Below, piece by piece: positions 8,301 to 16,989 of a DNA stretch of 64,000 nt. Below the pieces are notes generated by a model, which worked only from the letters and a program-made list of their open reading frames with translations, was not told the DNA's origin and ran no database searches. Each line of letters opens with the position of its first letter. The stretch's first letter is position 1. The translations under genes were made by a program, and so were the position numbers. Origin of the DNA: Streptomyces sp. 840.1 (GTDB lineage Bacteria > Actinomycetota > Actinomycetes > Streptomycetales > Streptomycetaceae); NCBI RefSeq assembly GCF_003751445.1, contig NZ_RJUU01000002.1:248001-312000 (forward strand). The letters are read 5' to 3'.

Positions 8301-9746
8301 TCAGCGGGCGGCCGCCGCCCCGACGGCCGAGCCGAAGCGTGCATTCACGACCGGGTGCCCCAGCGACTCCGGGGTGAAGAGGATCGAGCCCGTCCCGGTC
8401 GGTCCTGTCTCCGAGCCCGGGATGACGCTCACCGCTCCGGTCGCCAGGTACTTGCCGGGCGCGCCGACCGCCAGGTCCGCACGGCCGTCCGCGTCGAAGT
8501 CCCCGGCCGTCACCGACCGGCCGAACTGGTCGTTGCCCTCCATCACGCCCATCACTCCGGGCGAGTCCAGGGTCAGCTTCCGCGCGTGGGCGGCGTCCAG
8601 TCCGGTCGGCTTCCCCGGTACGACGGTCAGCGCGCCCGCGTTCTGGATGCCGTCGGAGTCCGGCTCGCCGACCGCCGCCGTCACCAGGTCCGCGTGCCCG
8701 TCGCCGTCGGTGTCCGCCAGGACGCCCGCGGTGCCCGGCTCCACCGGGCCGCCGTAGGTCACCCCCGCGCCCAGCCCGGCGGCGGTGCCCGGGAACATCC
8801 GCAGCAGGAACTCGTCGGGGCCGTCGGAACCCTCGGTGTCCACGACCACGTCGTCCCGGCCGTCACCCGTGATGTCACCGGTCACGACGCTGTAGCCGGT
8901 GAAGGGCAGCCCCGTCCGGCCGATCGGCTGTGTCTTCAGGCCCTTCGCGGAACCGGGCAGCACAGCCAGCGTTCCCTCGTCGGCCCCGTCGTCGAAGTAG
9001 GCCTGCGTGACCAGGTCCGTGTAGCCGTCGCCGTTGATGTCGCCCGAGGCGATCGGCCCCATTCCGGCGCCGCCGCCGGGTGGGGCGAACGCGGTCATCG
9101 CCGGTTCGTCGATGTCCCGCAGATTGCCCGCACCGCGTACGACATTCACCTTCGTTCCGGTGGAGACCGCGATGTCGTCGCGCCCGTCGCGGTCGAAGTC
9201 CCCGACCGTGAGGTTGTCGCCGAAGCCCTCGCGCGGGGCCGGTTTCGGATCGTGGAACGCGATGGCGTCGCCGCCCGGTCCGCCCTTGGCGCCGAAGACG
9301 ATGGTCACGGCGCCGGCGCCCGCCACCGTCCCGATGGCCTCGCCGCCGGAACCGATCACCAGGTCCGTGTACCCGTCGCCGTCCACGTCCCCCATGGCCA
9401 CCGAGGAGCCGAACCGGTCACCGGCCTCCGGCACGCCCGGGACGCCGGCCGTGTCCTGAGTGATGCCCTTGTGCCTGGTGACCCGTACGCCCTGGGCGGT
9501 GCCGTAGACGAGCGAGACGTAGCCCGCCTTCGCGTACCCCTTGATGGTGCCCTGCGGGGCGCCCGCCGCGAGGTCGCCGAAGCCGTCCCCGTCCACGTCG
9601 CCCGGCGCCGGGGCGGCCGCCTTGCGCGGGGTCTGCGACGCCGCCGCCGCACCGTGAACCGGTGCGGCGAAGGCCGCAGGTGCCACCAGGCCCCCCGCCG
9701 CCACGGCTGTCGCCAGAGCCGTACACGCCATCAGATGCCGCGCCAT
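8301..9746 (-). CDS. Secreted FG-GAP/VCBS repeat protein (integrin-like beta-propeller)
   Basis: This 481-residue protein begins with a signal peptide (MARHLMACTALATAVAAGG, cleavage near AAFAAP). It is followed by seven FG-GAP repeats, each with a D-x-D-x-D-G calcium loop. Examples are GDVDGDGFGDLAAGAP, GDFDRDGRDDIAVS, GDITGDGRDDVVV and GDFDADGRADLAVGAP. Seven repeats fit a seven-bladed beta-propeller that is exported and binds calcium. The ATG at 9746 has GGGAG upstream; a longer upstream frame is rejected because it destroys the signal peptide. Ligand and role are unknown. Adhesion or scaffolding of a wall component is the usual guess for this family. Confidence 0.9.
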   Translation of the reverse strand: MARHLMACTALATAVAAGGLVAPAAFAAPVHGAAAASQTPRKAAAPAPGDVDGDGFGDLAAGAPQGTIKGYAKAGYVSLVYGTAQGVRVTRHKGITQDTAGVPGVPEAGDRFGSSVAMGDVDGDGYTDLVIGSGGEAIGTVAGAGAVTIVFGAKGGPGGDAIAFHDPKPAPREGFGDNLTVGDFDRDGRDDIAVSTGTKVNVVRGAGNLRDIDEPAMTAFAPPGGGAGMGPIASGDINGDGYTDLVTQAYFDDGADEGTLAVLPGSAKGLKTQPIGRTGLPFTGYSVVTGDITGDGRDDVVVDTEGSDGPDEFLLRMFPGTAAGLGAGVTYGGPVEPGTAGVLADTDGDGHADLVTAAVGEPDSDGIQNAGALTVVPGKPTGLDAAHARKLTLDSPGVMGVMEGNDQFGRSVTAGDFDADGRADLAVGAPGKYLATGAVSVIPGSETGPTGTGSILFTPESLGHPVVNARFGSAVGAAAAR

Positions 9747-9981
9747 GTGCCCACTCCCGTCCCTGTGCTCACCGAGTGCCGCCGCCGGCCGCCCGGGAGG
9801 GGCGCCGGAGGCTGCCGTCAACCCACAAGACCCGTGAGGGGGATGAATAGTTGCGGTTGTTCCGCAGGCCGGCCGTCGCCGCGGCGGACCGGGCGGGTGC
9901 CCGCGCGCCACGCGCCGGGCACGCCGACGCCCGCACCGTGCGCGATCCGCGGTGCGGGACGTCATGCCCCGGGGGCGTGTT

Positions 9982-10425
9982 CTACGACCGGCCCCGGCTG
10001 CTCCTCAACGACGCTCCCGCGCAGACCAGCCCGAGCAGAACGGTCAGGCCGCCGATGATGACGTTGTTGAGTACGACGCCCATGTCCGGGCTGCTGCCCA
10101 CCACCCAGGGCGAGATGATCATCCAGGCGCCCATGGCGCAGATGGCCCAGCTCAGGCCATACATCCGTTGCGGCATCACGGTGAACCCGAGACCCAGCAC
10201 GGCGATCGCGATACCCATGATCAGGTTGTGATTCACCAGGGTGGTCTGGCTCGTCGTGAAGTGCAGCACCCAGGGCGAGATGGCGCAGTACAGGCCGACC
10301 AGGAACACCGGCCCGTCCACGAGTGCCACATCGCGGCCACCCATCACCCGTGCGTAGCGATCGCGCATTTCGGAGGCGTCGGGGTGTCCGGCCAAGTCGT
10401 GGCCGGCGTGCGAGACGTTTGACAT
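9982..10425 (-). CDS. SPW-repeat integral membrane protein
   Basis: This 147-residue protein has four predicted transmembrane helices and two copies of the SPW signature (AISPWVLHF about residue 47, MIISPWVVG about residue 105), which define the SPW repeat family. A short soluble N-terminus rich in His and Asp precedes the first helix. The ATG at 10425 has a perfect AAGGAG eight bases upstream. No partner gene is adjacent, and it is transcribed alone from a 190-bp upstream region. The family has no established biochemical function; a membrane-stress role is only a guess. Confidence 0.85.
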   Translation of the reverse strand: MSNVSHAGHDLAGHPDASEMRDRYARVMGGRDVALVDGPVFLVGLYCAISPWVLHFTTSQTTLVNHNLIMGIAIAVLGLGFTVMPQRMYGLSWAICAMGAWMIISPWVVGSSPDMGVVLNNVIIGGLTVLLGLVCAGASLRSSRGRS

Positions 10426-10522
10426 GAGGTTCGTCTCCTTCGCTCCCGCAGGCCAGGACGCGCCTTGTGCGATGAGCGGCCTGCAATGCCATTCTGCTCT
10501 TATTTGTCGCTTATGTGTAGGT

Positions 10523-11052
10523 TCAAGGCAGCTGAATTTCGGCGGGATTCGCACCGGTCCGGAGGCCGTCGGGCCGCTCGGAAGGCCGGGGGCCATCCGG
10601 CCGCCCCGCAGCGGGTGACCGCTTAGCGGACACGCGGCAGAGCGCGCCGGTCGCGGTGGCGGCGGCCGGGAAGAGCACCGTGAACCACTGGAAGTACCAG
10701 TGGCCGCCCGCCGGCTCGTACACCGCCGCCCGGGGCCAGGCCAGGTTCACCGTCATGGCGGCCCGTAGAGGAGGGCCAGCGCGTTGACCGGCAGCCCCCA
10801 GCGGGGCCCCGCCGTCTGGATGGCCGGCGTGGCCATGGCCACCGCTACCGCCGCGTCGGCGAGCAGCATCCGGCCCACGCCGTCATCGAGGCTGCTGGTC
10901 CGCACGTACGAGAGGCCTTCCGTGGCCGGCCGCCCGTCGGTCAGGGCCGGCGCGGCCAGCATGCCGGCGAGAACCAGCAGCCCGCCGAGGCCAGCGCGAG
11001 CGAGATCGTCCGGGGGGCGGTGCAGGCGTGAGACGCGGCCGTGTCCGCGCGG
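10523..11052 (-). pseudogene. Degraded amino-acid permease (APC superfamily)
   Basis: Two short frames on - carry recognisable pieces of one amino-acid permease. The first (to 10753) has GLSYVRTSSLDDGVGRML and AIQTAG, typical of a middle helix. It then jumps directly to RWGLPVNALALLYG, normally about 100 residues or more further on. The second frame (from 10756) continues with VNLAWPRAAVYEP and a final membrane helix. The permease has therefore lost its N-terminal half, has an internal deletion, and carries a frameshift near 10755-10762. The upstream frame would start inside a terminator stem, so expression is unlikely. The parent family is inferred from motif memory. Confidence 0.6.
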
Positions 11053-11053
11053 G

Positions 11054-11106
11054 GCCGAACTGCTCACGCCCCCCGGCGGGTTGCCGGGGGGCGTGAGCAG
11101 TTCGGC
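11054..11106 (-). terminator. Perfect 23-bp hairpin terminator
   Basis: Arms 11054-11076 and 11084-11106 are exact reverse complements (GCCGAACTGCTCACGCCCCC...), with a 7-nt loop. It starts 10 bp after the fasciclin stop codon and ends transcription of the oxidoreductase-fasciclin unit. There is no U-run, which is usual for Streptomyces terminators. Confidence 0.85.
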
Positions 11107-11115
11107 GGTGAGTGA

Positions 11116-11760
11116 CTACTTCGGGGGCATCAGGACCGAGTCGACGATGTAGACCGTCGCGTTGGCGGTCGGGACGTTGCCGCAGACGACCTTCGAGGAG
11201 TCGTTCACGGTGTACTCCATGTTGGAGCCCGACGTCGTCAGCTTGCTCTTCTCCAGGGTCTCGAAGGAGCCCTTCTCCAGCTGCTTCGGGGTCAGCTTCT
11301 CGCCCACCACGTGGTAGGTGAGCACCTTGGTCAGCTCGGCCTTGTCGGCCAGCAGCTTGTCCAGGTCGGCCTTCGGGACCTTGGCGAAGGCGTCGTTGGT
11401 CGGGGCGAACACGGTGATGTTCTGCGCGTTGTTCAGGGTGTCGACCAGCCCGGCCTTCTTCACCGCGGTGACGAGGGTGGAGAGCGCCGGGTTGTGCGAC
11501 GCGGCCGTGGCGACCGGGTCCTTCGCCATGCCGTCGAAGGAGCCCGAACCGCTCTTCGGTACGGACGCGCAGCCCGGACCGAAGGGCTGGTCCATGTTCA
11601 TCGAGTCGCCGGCGGAGGCGGATGCGGAGGCCTTGGCGGAGCTGGCGGTGGAGCCGGACGCACTGTCCTTGGAATCGCTGGAACAGGCGGTGAGGGCGAG
11701 CGGGAGGACCACTGCCGCGGACACGGCGACGGCGGCACGGCGGATGTGGAGGGCGTTCAT
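11116..11760 (-). CDS. Fasciclin (FAS1)-domain lipoprotein, MPT70/MPT83-like
   Basis: This 214-residue protein has a lipoprotein signal peptide (hydrophobic run to residue 27, lipobox LTAC) and a Ser/Ala-rich linker. One FAS1 domain follows (about 75-212), with ITVFAPTNDAFAKVP and the conserved Tyr-His pair in LTYHVVGEKL. It should be lipid-anchored on the outer membrane face. In mycobacteria the SigK-controlled antigens MPB70/MPB83 are FAS1 proteins of this kind. Here the gene follows a SigK-type-promoted molybdopterin oxidoreductase by 118 bp on the same strand and has no promoter motif of its own. Start 11760 is chosen for AGGAGA and the intact signal peptide. Confidence 0.92.
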   Translation of the reverse strand: MNALHIRRAAVAVSAAVVLPLALTACSSDSKDSASGSTASSAKASASASAGDSMNMDQPFGPGCASVPKSGSGSFDGMAKDPVATAASHNPALSTLVTAVKKAGLVDTLNNAQNITVFAPTNDAFAKVPKADLDKLLADKAELTKVLTYHVVGEKLTPKQLEKGSFETLEKSKLTTSGSNMEYTVNDSSKVVCGNVPTANATVYIVDSVLMPPK

Positions 11761-11878
11761 GATGTTCTCCTGGGTCGGTCCGGGTGACTGACTGATCACC
11801 TGAAGTGATGAAGGGGAAGTGTGTGGGGCCGCGGTCCTGCTTCGCGCCGGAGCCGGGCGGGGCGGCGGGGGTGTCCGC

Positions 11879-13507
11879 TCAGGACACGTCGACCACCACC
11901 GAATGCCAGCCGGTCGCCCCGTTGGGGACCGTGCCGACCCGGTTGCCGGTCTGGGTGACGCCGGTGCGGTCGGTCGCGCGGACCTCCAGGGTGTGGTTGC
12001 CGGAGGTGGCCGGCCAGTCCCACACCCACTGCCGCCAGGTGTCGCGGCTGTCCTCGGCCGCCAGCCGCGCGTGGTGCCACGGTCCGCCGTCCACCCGGAC
12101 CTCGACCCGCGAGATCCCGCGGTGCTGGGCCCAGGCGACCCCGGCGACCGGGATAGTGCCGGGCTTCGGTGAGGCGAACGGGCGGGGGGTGTCGATCCGG
12201 GACTCGGTCTTGATGGGCGCCTGCTTGGACCAGGACCGCTTGACCCAGTAGGCGTCGTAGTCGTCGAACGTGGTGAGCTCGATGTCCTTCATCCACTTGC
12301 AGGCCGACACGTATCCGTACAGGCCGGGGACGATCATCCGGACCGGGAAGCCGTGGTCGAAGGGGAGCGGCTCACCGTTCATGCCGAGGGCGAGCATCGC
12401 GTCGCGTCCGTCCATCACCGTCTCGACCGGGGTGCCGATGGTCATGCCGTCCACCGAACGCGTGATGATCTGGTCGGCGGGGCCGCCGCGCGACGGCGGC
12501 TTCACCCCGGCCTCGCGCAGCAGGTCGGCCAGCCGGACGCCGATCCACCGGGCGTTGCCGACATACGGTCCGCCGACCTCGTTGGACACACACGTCATCG
12601 TGATGTCGCGCTCGATGATCTCGCGGCGCAGCAGATCCTTGAAGCTGAGCTCCACCGGGCGCTTCACGCCCTTGCCGTGGATCCTCAGCTTCCACTCGTT
12701 CGCGTCGATGCGCGGGACGACCAGGGCCGTGTCCACCCGGTAGAAGCTCTTGTTCGGGGTGATGAACGAGCCGAGTCCCCGGATCCGCAGATCGGCGCCC
12801 GCCGGTACGGCCGGCGCCGCCGAGACGGGCACGGGCAGCACCAGGTCGTGGCGTGAGGCGGTCGCCCCGGCCTGGACGGCGGAGGTGAGCCGGCGCCCCA
12901 GCACACCGGCGCCCGCCGAGGCTGCCGCCGCGGCGCTCGCCGCGATGACGAAGCCCCGCCGGTCGAAGGTGCCGGATGCCGGCGCCCCGCCCCTCCCGCC
13001 AGCCGCGGGGGAGGGACCGGGAACCAGGGCGAGCCGTCCGACCAGGAGATAGAGCACCCCTGCGGCCAGTACGGCACCCACCACCGAGGGCAGCGCGTCC
13101 GCGGGCCGACCCTCCGGCCGGCCCACCGCGGCGACTGCCCCGACCACACCGAAGACCAGCACGGCGGCCGAGCCGATGAGCCGGTGCCGCAGCGCGAGCA
13201 CTCCGACCACCACCGCGAAACCGGCCAGCAGAACCAGGATGCCCAGCTCCAGGACCAGCTTGTCGTTGGTGCCGAAATGCCGGACGGCGAAGTCCTTCAG
13301 CGCCGGGGGAGTGCGGTCGATGACCGCACTCCCCACCGCCGTGACCGGACCCGCCTCGGGGCGGATCGCCGCCGCCGCCAGCTCGGCGACGGCCAGCGCA
13401 CTGAACCCGGCGATCAGACCGCTGAGCGCGGCGAGTGCGGCTCGCGCCCAGCGGGACCGCCGGGACCCGTGGGCCCCGTCCTGCGCATCGTTCTGATCTT
13501 CGCTCAC
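11879..13507 (-). CDS. Membrane-anchored molybdopterin-dependent oxidoreductase (sulfite-oxidase fold)
   Basis: This 542-residue protein has several N-terminal transmembrane helices (about residues 25-180), a linker, and then a SUOX-type molybdopterin domain. Visible elements are the strand NEWKLRIHGKGVKRPVELSF, the putative Mo-ligand Cys in ITMTCVSNEVGG, and a C-terminal Ig-like domain ending near WHSVVVDVS. It probably reduces or oxidises a small substrate (sulfoxide-like) outside the membrane. The N-terminal RRSRW pair is not a clear Tat signal. The GTG at 13507 coincides with the predicted transcription start of a SigK-type promoter, suggesting a leaderless message. The downstream fasciclin gene is likely co-transcribed. 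Confidence 0.88.
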   Translation of the reverse strand: MSEDQNDAQDGAHGSRRSRWARAALAALSGLIAGFSALAVAELAAAAIRPEAGPVTAVGSAVIDRTPPALKDFAVRHFGTNDKLVLELGILVLLAGFAVVVGVLALRHRLIGSAAVLVFGVVGAVAAVGRPEGRPADALPSVVGAVLAAGVLYLLVGRLALVPGPSPAAGGRGGAPASGTFDRRGFVIAASAAAAASAGAGVLGRRLTSAVQAGATASRHDLVLPVPVSAAPAVPAGADLRIRGLGSFITPNKSFYRVDTALVVPRIDANEWKLRIHGKGVKRPVELSFKDLLRREIIERDITMTCVSNEVGGPYVGNARWIGVRLADLLREAGVKPPSRGGPADQIITRSVDGMTIGTPVETVMDGRDAMLALGMNGEPLPFDHGFPVRMIVPGLYGYVSACKWMKDIELTTFDDYDAYWVKRSWSKQAPIKTESRIDTPRPFASPKPGTIPVAGVAWAQHRGISRVEVRVDGGPWHHARLAAEDSRDTWRQWVWDWPATSGNHTLEVRATDRTGVTQTGNRVGTVPNGATGWHSVVVDVS

Positions 13508-13513
13508 ACCGGG

Positions 13514-13541
13514 GATTCGGTGCCGGTCGCCCGGCGGATTG
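13514..13541 (-). promoter_or_regulatory. SigK-type promoter of the oxidoreductase-fasciclin unit
   Basis: On - the -35 element CAATCC (13541-13536) is followed after 16 bp by the -10 element CGAATC (13519-13514). The same two hexamers with the same spacing occur before the lipid operon and before the sigma gene in this window. They resemble the mycobacterial SigK consensus (about CCATCC-N16-CGAAT, from memory). The -10 box ends 6 bp before the GTG of the oxidoreductase, so the transcript is probably leaderless. Confidence 0.75.
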
Positions 13542-13576
13542 GTCCCTCACCCGAATGGATGAGAGCGGATCACGGC

Positions 13577-13604
13577 CAATCCACGGTGCGACCTGCAACG
13601 AATC
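13577..13604 (+). promoter_or_regulatory. SigK-type promoter of the lipid-modification operon
   Basis: CAATCC (13577-13582), a 16-bp spacer and CGAATC (13599-13604) face the FAD oxidoreductase gene. The leader would be about 40-70 nt and carries two strong ribosome binding sites. It lies back to back with the divergent promoter of the molybdopterin enzyme, only 36 bp away. Confidence 0.75.
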
Positions 13605-13679
13605 ACACCCGAGAGGCATCCGCAGCTCCTCCGGAAACAGAAGGAGGGGCGAATGGTGCCGGTGCTCGGAGGGAGCGTT

Positions 13680-14954
13680 ATGACAGGGATGCGGCGACGG
13701 ACAGCCGTGGTGGGCAGCGGGGTGGCGGGACTGACGGCCGCCCACATCCTGCGGACGGCCCACGACGTGACGCTGTTCGAGGCGGACGGCCGGGTGGGCG
13801 GCCACGCGCACACCCACGAGCTGCCCGCATCCGACGGCCGTGTGCACCGCGTGGACTCCGGCTTCATCGTGCACAACCGGCGCACCTACCCGCACCTGCT
13901 GCGGCTCTTCGCGGAACTCGGCGTCGCCACGCAGGAGTCGGAGATGAGCATGTCCGTGCGGTGCGAGGGCTGCGCCCTGGAGTACGCGGGCGCCCGGGGC
14001 GCGGCGGGCCTCCTCGCCCGGCCGGGCGCCGTCCGCAGCCCGGCCTATCTGCGGATGCTGGCCGCGGTGCCCCGCTTCCACCGGGCAGCCCGGCGGCTGC
14101 TGGCCGACGGGGAACCGGGCGCGCAGACCCTGACACTGGGCGATTTCGCCGCCCGGGGCCGCTTCTCCCCGTACTTCACGGCACACTTCCTGACCCCGCT
14201 CGTCTCCTCGGTCTGGTCCTGCGACCCGGCGACCGCGATGCGGTACCCGGCCCGCTACCTCTTCACCTTCCTCGACCACCACGGGCTGCTCTCGGTCACC
14301 GGCTCCCCGGTGTGGCGGACCGTCACCGGCGGATCGGGCGCCTACGTCGACCGGGTCACCAAGGAGCTCGGCGCCGTCCGCACGTCCACCCCGGTACGGG
14401 CCGTGCGCCGGCACGCCGACGGGGTGGAGATCACCACCGCGGACGACACCACCGAGGAGTTCGACTCCGTCGTCATCGCCACCCACCCCGACCAGGCACT
14501 GCGCATGCTCGCCGACCCCACGGACGAGGAGCGCGACACCCTCGGCGCGTTCCGCTACTCCCGCAACCCCACCCTCCTGCACACCGACACCCGGCTGCTG
14601 CCGAGCGCCCGAGGCGCCCGCGCCTCCTGGAACTACCTGATGCCCTCCTGCACCGCGAGCCCCGACCACGTCACCGTCAGCTACGACATGAACCGGCTCC
14701 AGCGGCTCGACGCCCCCGAGACCTTCGTCGTCACGCTGAACGGCGCCGACCGCGTCGCCCCCGGCCTGGTCCGCGCCCGCATGGTGTACGAACACCCCGT
14801 CTACACCCCGGAGTCGGTGGCGGCGCAGGCCCGGCTGCCCGCCCTGTCCGGACCGCTCACCGCCTACGCGGGGGCGTACCACGGCTGGGGATTCCACGAG
14901 GACGGCTGCCGCTCGGGGGCGGAGGCGGCCAGAGCCCTGGGGGTGGACTGGTGA
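13680..14954 (+). CDS. FAD-dependent amine-oxidase-like desaturase/oxidase (Rv0449c-like)
   Basis: This 424-residue flavoprotein has an N-terminal Rossmann motif (VVGSGVAGLTAAHIL), the FAD ribose-binding Glu in FEADGRVGGHAHTH, and a C-terminal FAD strand around YAGAYHGWGFHEDGCRSG. Relatives sit beside cyclopropane synthase genes in many bacteria and are thought to act on membrane acyl chains. It is the first of five genes joined by 1- or 4-bp overlaps behind a SigK-type promoter. ATG 13680 (GGAGGGAG upstream) is chosen; ATG 13653 with AAGGAGG gives nine more residues and is equally plausible. The substrate is unknown. Confidence 0.88.
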   Translation: MTGMRRRTAVVGSGVAGLTAAHILRTAHDVTLFEADGRVGGHAHTHELPASDGRVHRVDSGFIVHNRRTYPHLLRLFAELGVATQESEMSMSVRCEGCALEYAGARGAAGLLARPGAVRSPAYLRMLAAVPRFHRAARRLLADGEPGAQTLTLGDFAARGRFSPYFTAHFLTPLVSSVWSCDPATAMRYPARYLFTFLDHHGLLSVTGSPVWRTVTGGSGAYVDRVTKELGAVRTSTPVRAVRRHADGVEITTADDTTEEFDSVVIATHPDQALRMLADPTDEERDTLGAFRYSRNPTLLHTDTRLLPSARGARASWNYLMPSCTASPDHVTVSYDMNRLQRLDAPETFVVTLNGADRVAPGLVRARMVYEHPVYTPESVAAQARLPALSGPLTAYAGAYHGWGFHEDGCRSGAEAARALGVDW

Positions 14955-15673
14955 ACGCCCTCTACCCCTGCACCATCGCCCATGTACGGTCCGCGCCCGT
15001 CACATACGCCTTCCGGCACCGCACCTACCTGTGGCTGATCGACCCGGACGCGCCACCGCCGCTGCCCGCCGCCCTGCGCGTCCTGGCCCGCTTCGACGCG
15101 CGCGACCACTTCGCCGGCACGGCCCCGACCATCCGGGAAGGCCTGAGCCGGTTCCTGGCCGCGAACGGCATCGACCTCGCCGACGGAACGGTGCGGATGC
15201 TCACCCAGGCCCGGGTGTTCGGCCACGTCTTCAACCCGCTGACCGTCTACTGGTGCCGCCGCGCCGACGGCACCCCGCTCTGCACGGTCGCCGAGGTGCA
15301 CAACACCTACGGCGAACGGCACTGCTACCTGCTGCACCCGGACCCCGCCGGACGGGCCTCCACGGAGAAGGAGTTCTACGTATCGCCGTTCTTCGGCGTC
15401 GACGGCTCCTACCGGATGCGGCTCCCCGAGCCCGGCCCCCGGCTCGAACTGGCGGTGCATCTGGAACGGTCCGGCACCCGGCCCTTCACCGCCACCGTGC
15501 GCGGTGTACGACGTCCCGTGACTCCGCGCGTACTGCTCCGGCTGGCGCTGCGCCACCCCTGGTCCACGGCGGTCGTCTCGGCCGCCATCCGGCTGCACGG
15601 AATCCGTCTGCTGCTGCGCGGGCTGCCCGTGCGCTCCCGTCCCCGCCACACCACTCAGGAAGGAATGCAGTGA
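14951..15673 (+). CDS. DUF1365 family protein (Rv0448c-like)
   Basis: This 240-residue protein matches the DUF1365 family: an opening LYPCTIAHVRSAP-type strand, FRHRTYLWLIDPD, the block VFGHVFNPLTVYWC, and EVHNTYGERHCYLL followed by KEFYVSPFFGVDG. No membrane segment is seen apart from a weak C-terminal hydrophobic stretch. The GTG start overlaps the previous stop by 4 bp, implying translational coupling. DUF1365 genes co-occur with the FAD enzyme and a cyclopropane-synthase-like methyltransferase in SigK and in alphaproteobacterial singlet-oxygen regulons, so it probably assists acyl-chain modification. The biochemical activity is not established. Confidence 0.9.
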   Translation: MNALYPCTIAHVRSAPVTYAFRHRTYLWLIDPDAPPPLPAALRVLARFDARDHFAGTAPTIREGLSRFLAANGIDLADGTVRMLTQARVFGHVFNPLTVYWCRRADGTPLCTVAEVHNTYGERHCYLLHPDPAGRASTEKEFYVSPFFGVDGSYRMRLPEPGPRLELAVHLERSGTRPFTATVRGVRRPVTPRVLLRLALRHPWSTAVVSAAIRLHGIRLLLRGLPVRSRPRHTTQEGMQ

Positions 15674-16989
15674 GCGTGTCCACGTCCCACTCCCCGTCGT
15701 CCCCGGCCACCTCGCCCCCGGCGGCCGCCCCGCCCCCGGTTTCCCCGCCCCCGGCGCACGCCCCGGACGCCGACCCCGAGCGCTGGCCCGATGTCGCCCG
15801 GCCGCCGCGCGCGTCCCGGCTGCGGACCGCCGTCGCCGAACGGCTCGTACGCCACGCCCTGGCCCGGCTCCCCCTCCGCGTCCGGCTCGCCGGACAGGAG
15901 AACCTCGGCCTCGGCGGCCCCCTGATGGACATCCGGGACCCCGACGCCTTCTTCCGCCGCATCGGCGTGAACGGCCTGATCGGCTTCGGGGAGTCCTACA
16001 TGGCGGGCGAGTGGGACTCACCCGACCCGGTGGGCGTACTGACGGTCCTCGCCGGCGAGGTCGCCACCCTCATCCCGCAGCCCCTCCAGCGGCTGCGCGG
16101 ACTCTGGGCGGGGCGCCGGCCCGCGGAGCAGCTCGGCACCCCCGAAGGCGCCCGGGACAACATCAGCCACCACTACGACCTGTCCAACGAACTCTTCGCC
16201 CTCTTCCTCGACGAGACCCTCAGCTACTCCTCCGCCGTCTTCCGCAGCTTCCCCGCGGACGCCGAGGCCCTGCCCGCCGCCCAGCACCGCAAGATCGACC
16301 GGCTGCTCGACCTGGCCGGGGTCGGCCCCGGCACCGAACTCCTCGAAATCGGCACCGGCTGGGGAGAACTGGCGATCAGGGCCGCCGCCCGCGGCGCCCG
16401 CGTCCTCTCCGTCACGCTCTCCGCCGAACAGCGGGACCTGGCCCGCCGCAGAATCAGCGAGGCCGGATACGGCGACCGGGCCGAGGTCCGGCTCTGCGAC
16501 TACCGCAGCGTCGAAGGGAGCTACGACGCGGTGGTCAGCGTCGAGATGATCGAGGCGGTCGGCGCGGAGTACTGGCCGGCTTACTTCCGGACCCTGGAGG
16601 AGCGGCTGGCCCCCGGCGGCCGGATCGCACTCCAGGCCATCACCATGCCGGACGACCGGATGCGCGCCTCCCGCACCACCTTCACCTGGATCCACAAGTA
16701 CATCTTCCCCGGCGGGCTCCTGCCGTCCGTCGAGGCCATGGCGGAGGTCACGGCCGAACACACCGGCCTGCGCATCGACCGCTGCGACGACTTCGGCACC
16801 CACTACGCCGAGACGCTGCGGCTCTGGCGCGAACGGTTCACCGAGCGGACCGATGAGGTCGACGCACTCGGCTTCGACACGGTCTTCCGCCGCATGTGGA
16901 CCTTCTACCTGGCCTACTCCGAGGCGGGATTCCGCTCCGGCTACCTCCATGTGCGGCAACTACTGCTGACCCGTCAGGAAACGGCGTGA
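15670..16989 (+). CDS. Cyclopropane-fatty-acid-synthase-like SAM methyltransferase (copy 1)
   Basis: This 439-residue protein starts with a Pro/Ala/Ser-rich leader (about 40 residues). A CFAS N-terminal region (GESYMAGEWDSPDP) and the SAM-dependent methyltransferase domain follow. Motifs are ISHHYDLSNELF, the glycine loop LEIGTGWGELAI, and IEMIEAVG-like acidic motif SVEMIEAVGAEYW. Enzymes of this family add a methylene or methyl group from SAM to a double bond of phospholipid acyl chains. The GTG overlaps the DUF1365 stop by 4 bp, and a second start GTG lies at 15676. It has a paralogue directly downstream, so the two may act on different positions or products. Confidence 0.9.
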   Translation: MSVSTSHSPSSPATSPPAAAPPPVSPPPAHAPDADPERWPDVARPPRASRLRTAVAERLVRHALARLPLRVRLAGQENLGLGGPLMDIRDPDAFFRRIGVNGLIGFGESYMAGEWDSPDPVGVLTVLAGEVATLIPQPLQRLRGLWAGRRPAEQLGTPEGARDNISHHYDLSNELFALFLDETLSYSSAVFRSFPADAEALPAAQHRKIDRLLDLAGVGPGTELLEIGTGWGELAIRAAARGARVLSVTLSAEQRDLARRRISEAGYGDRAEVRLCDYRSVEGSYDAVVSVEMIEAVGAEYWPAYFRTLEERLAPGGRIALQAITMPDDRMRASRTTFTWIHKYIFPGGLLPSVEAMAEVTAEHTGLRIDRCDDFGTHYAETLRLWRERFTERTDEVDALGFDTVFRRMWTFYLAYSEAGFRSGYLHVRQLLLTRQETA

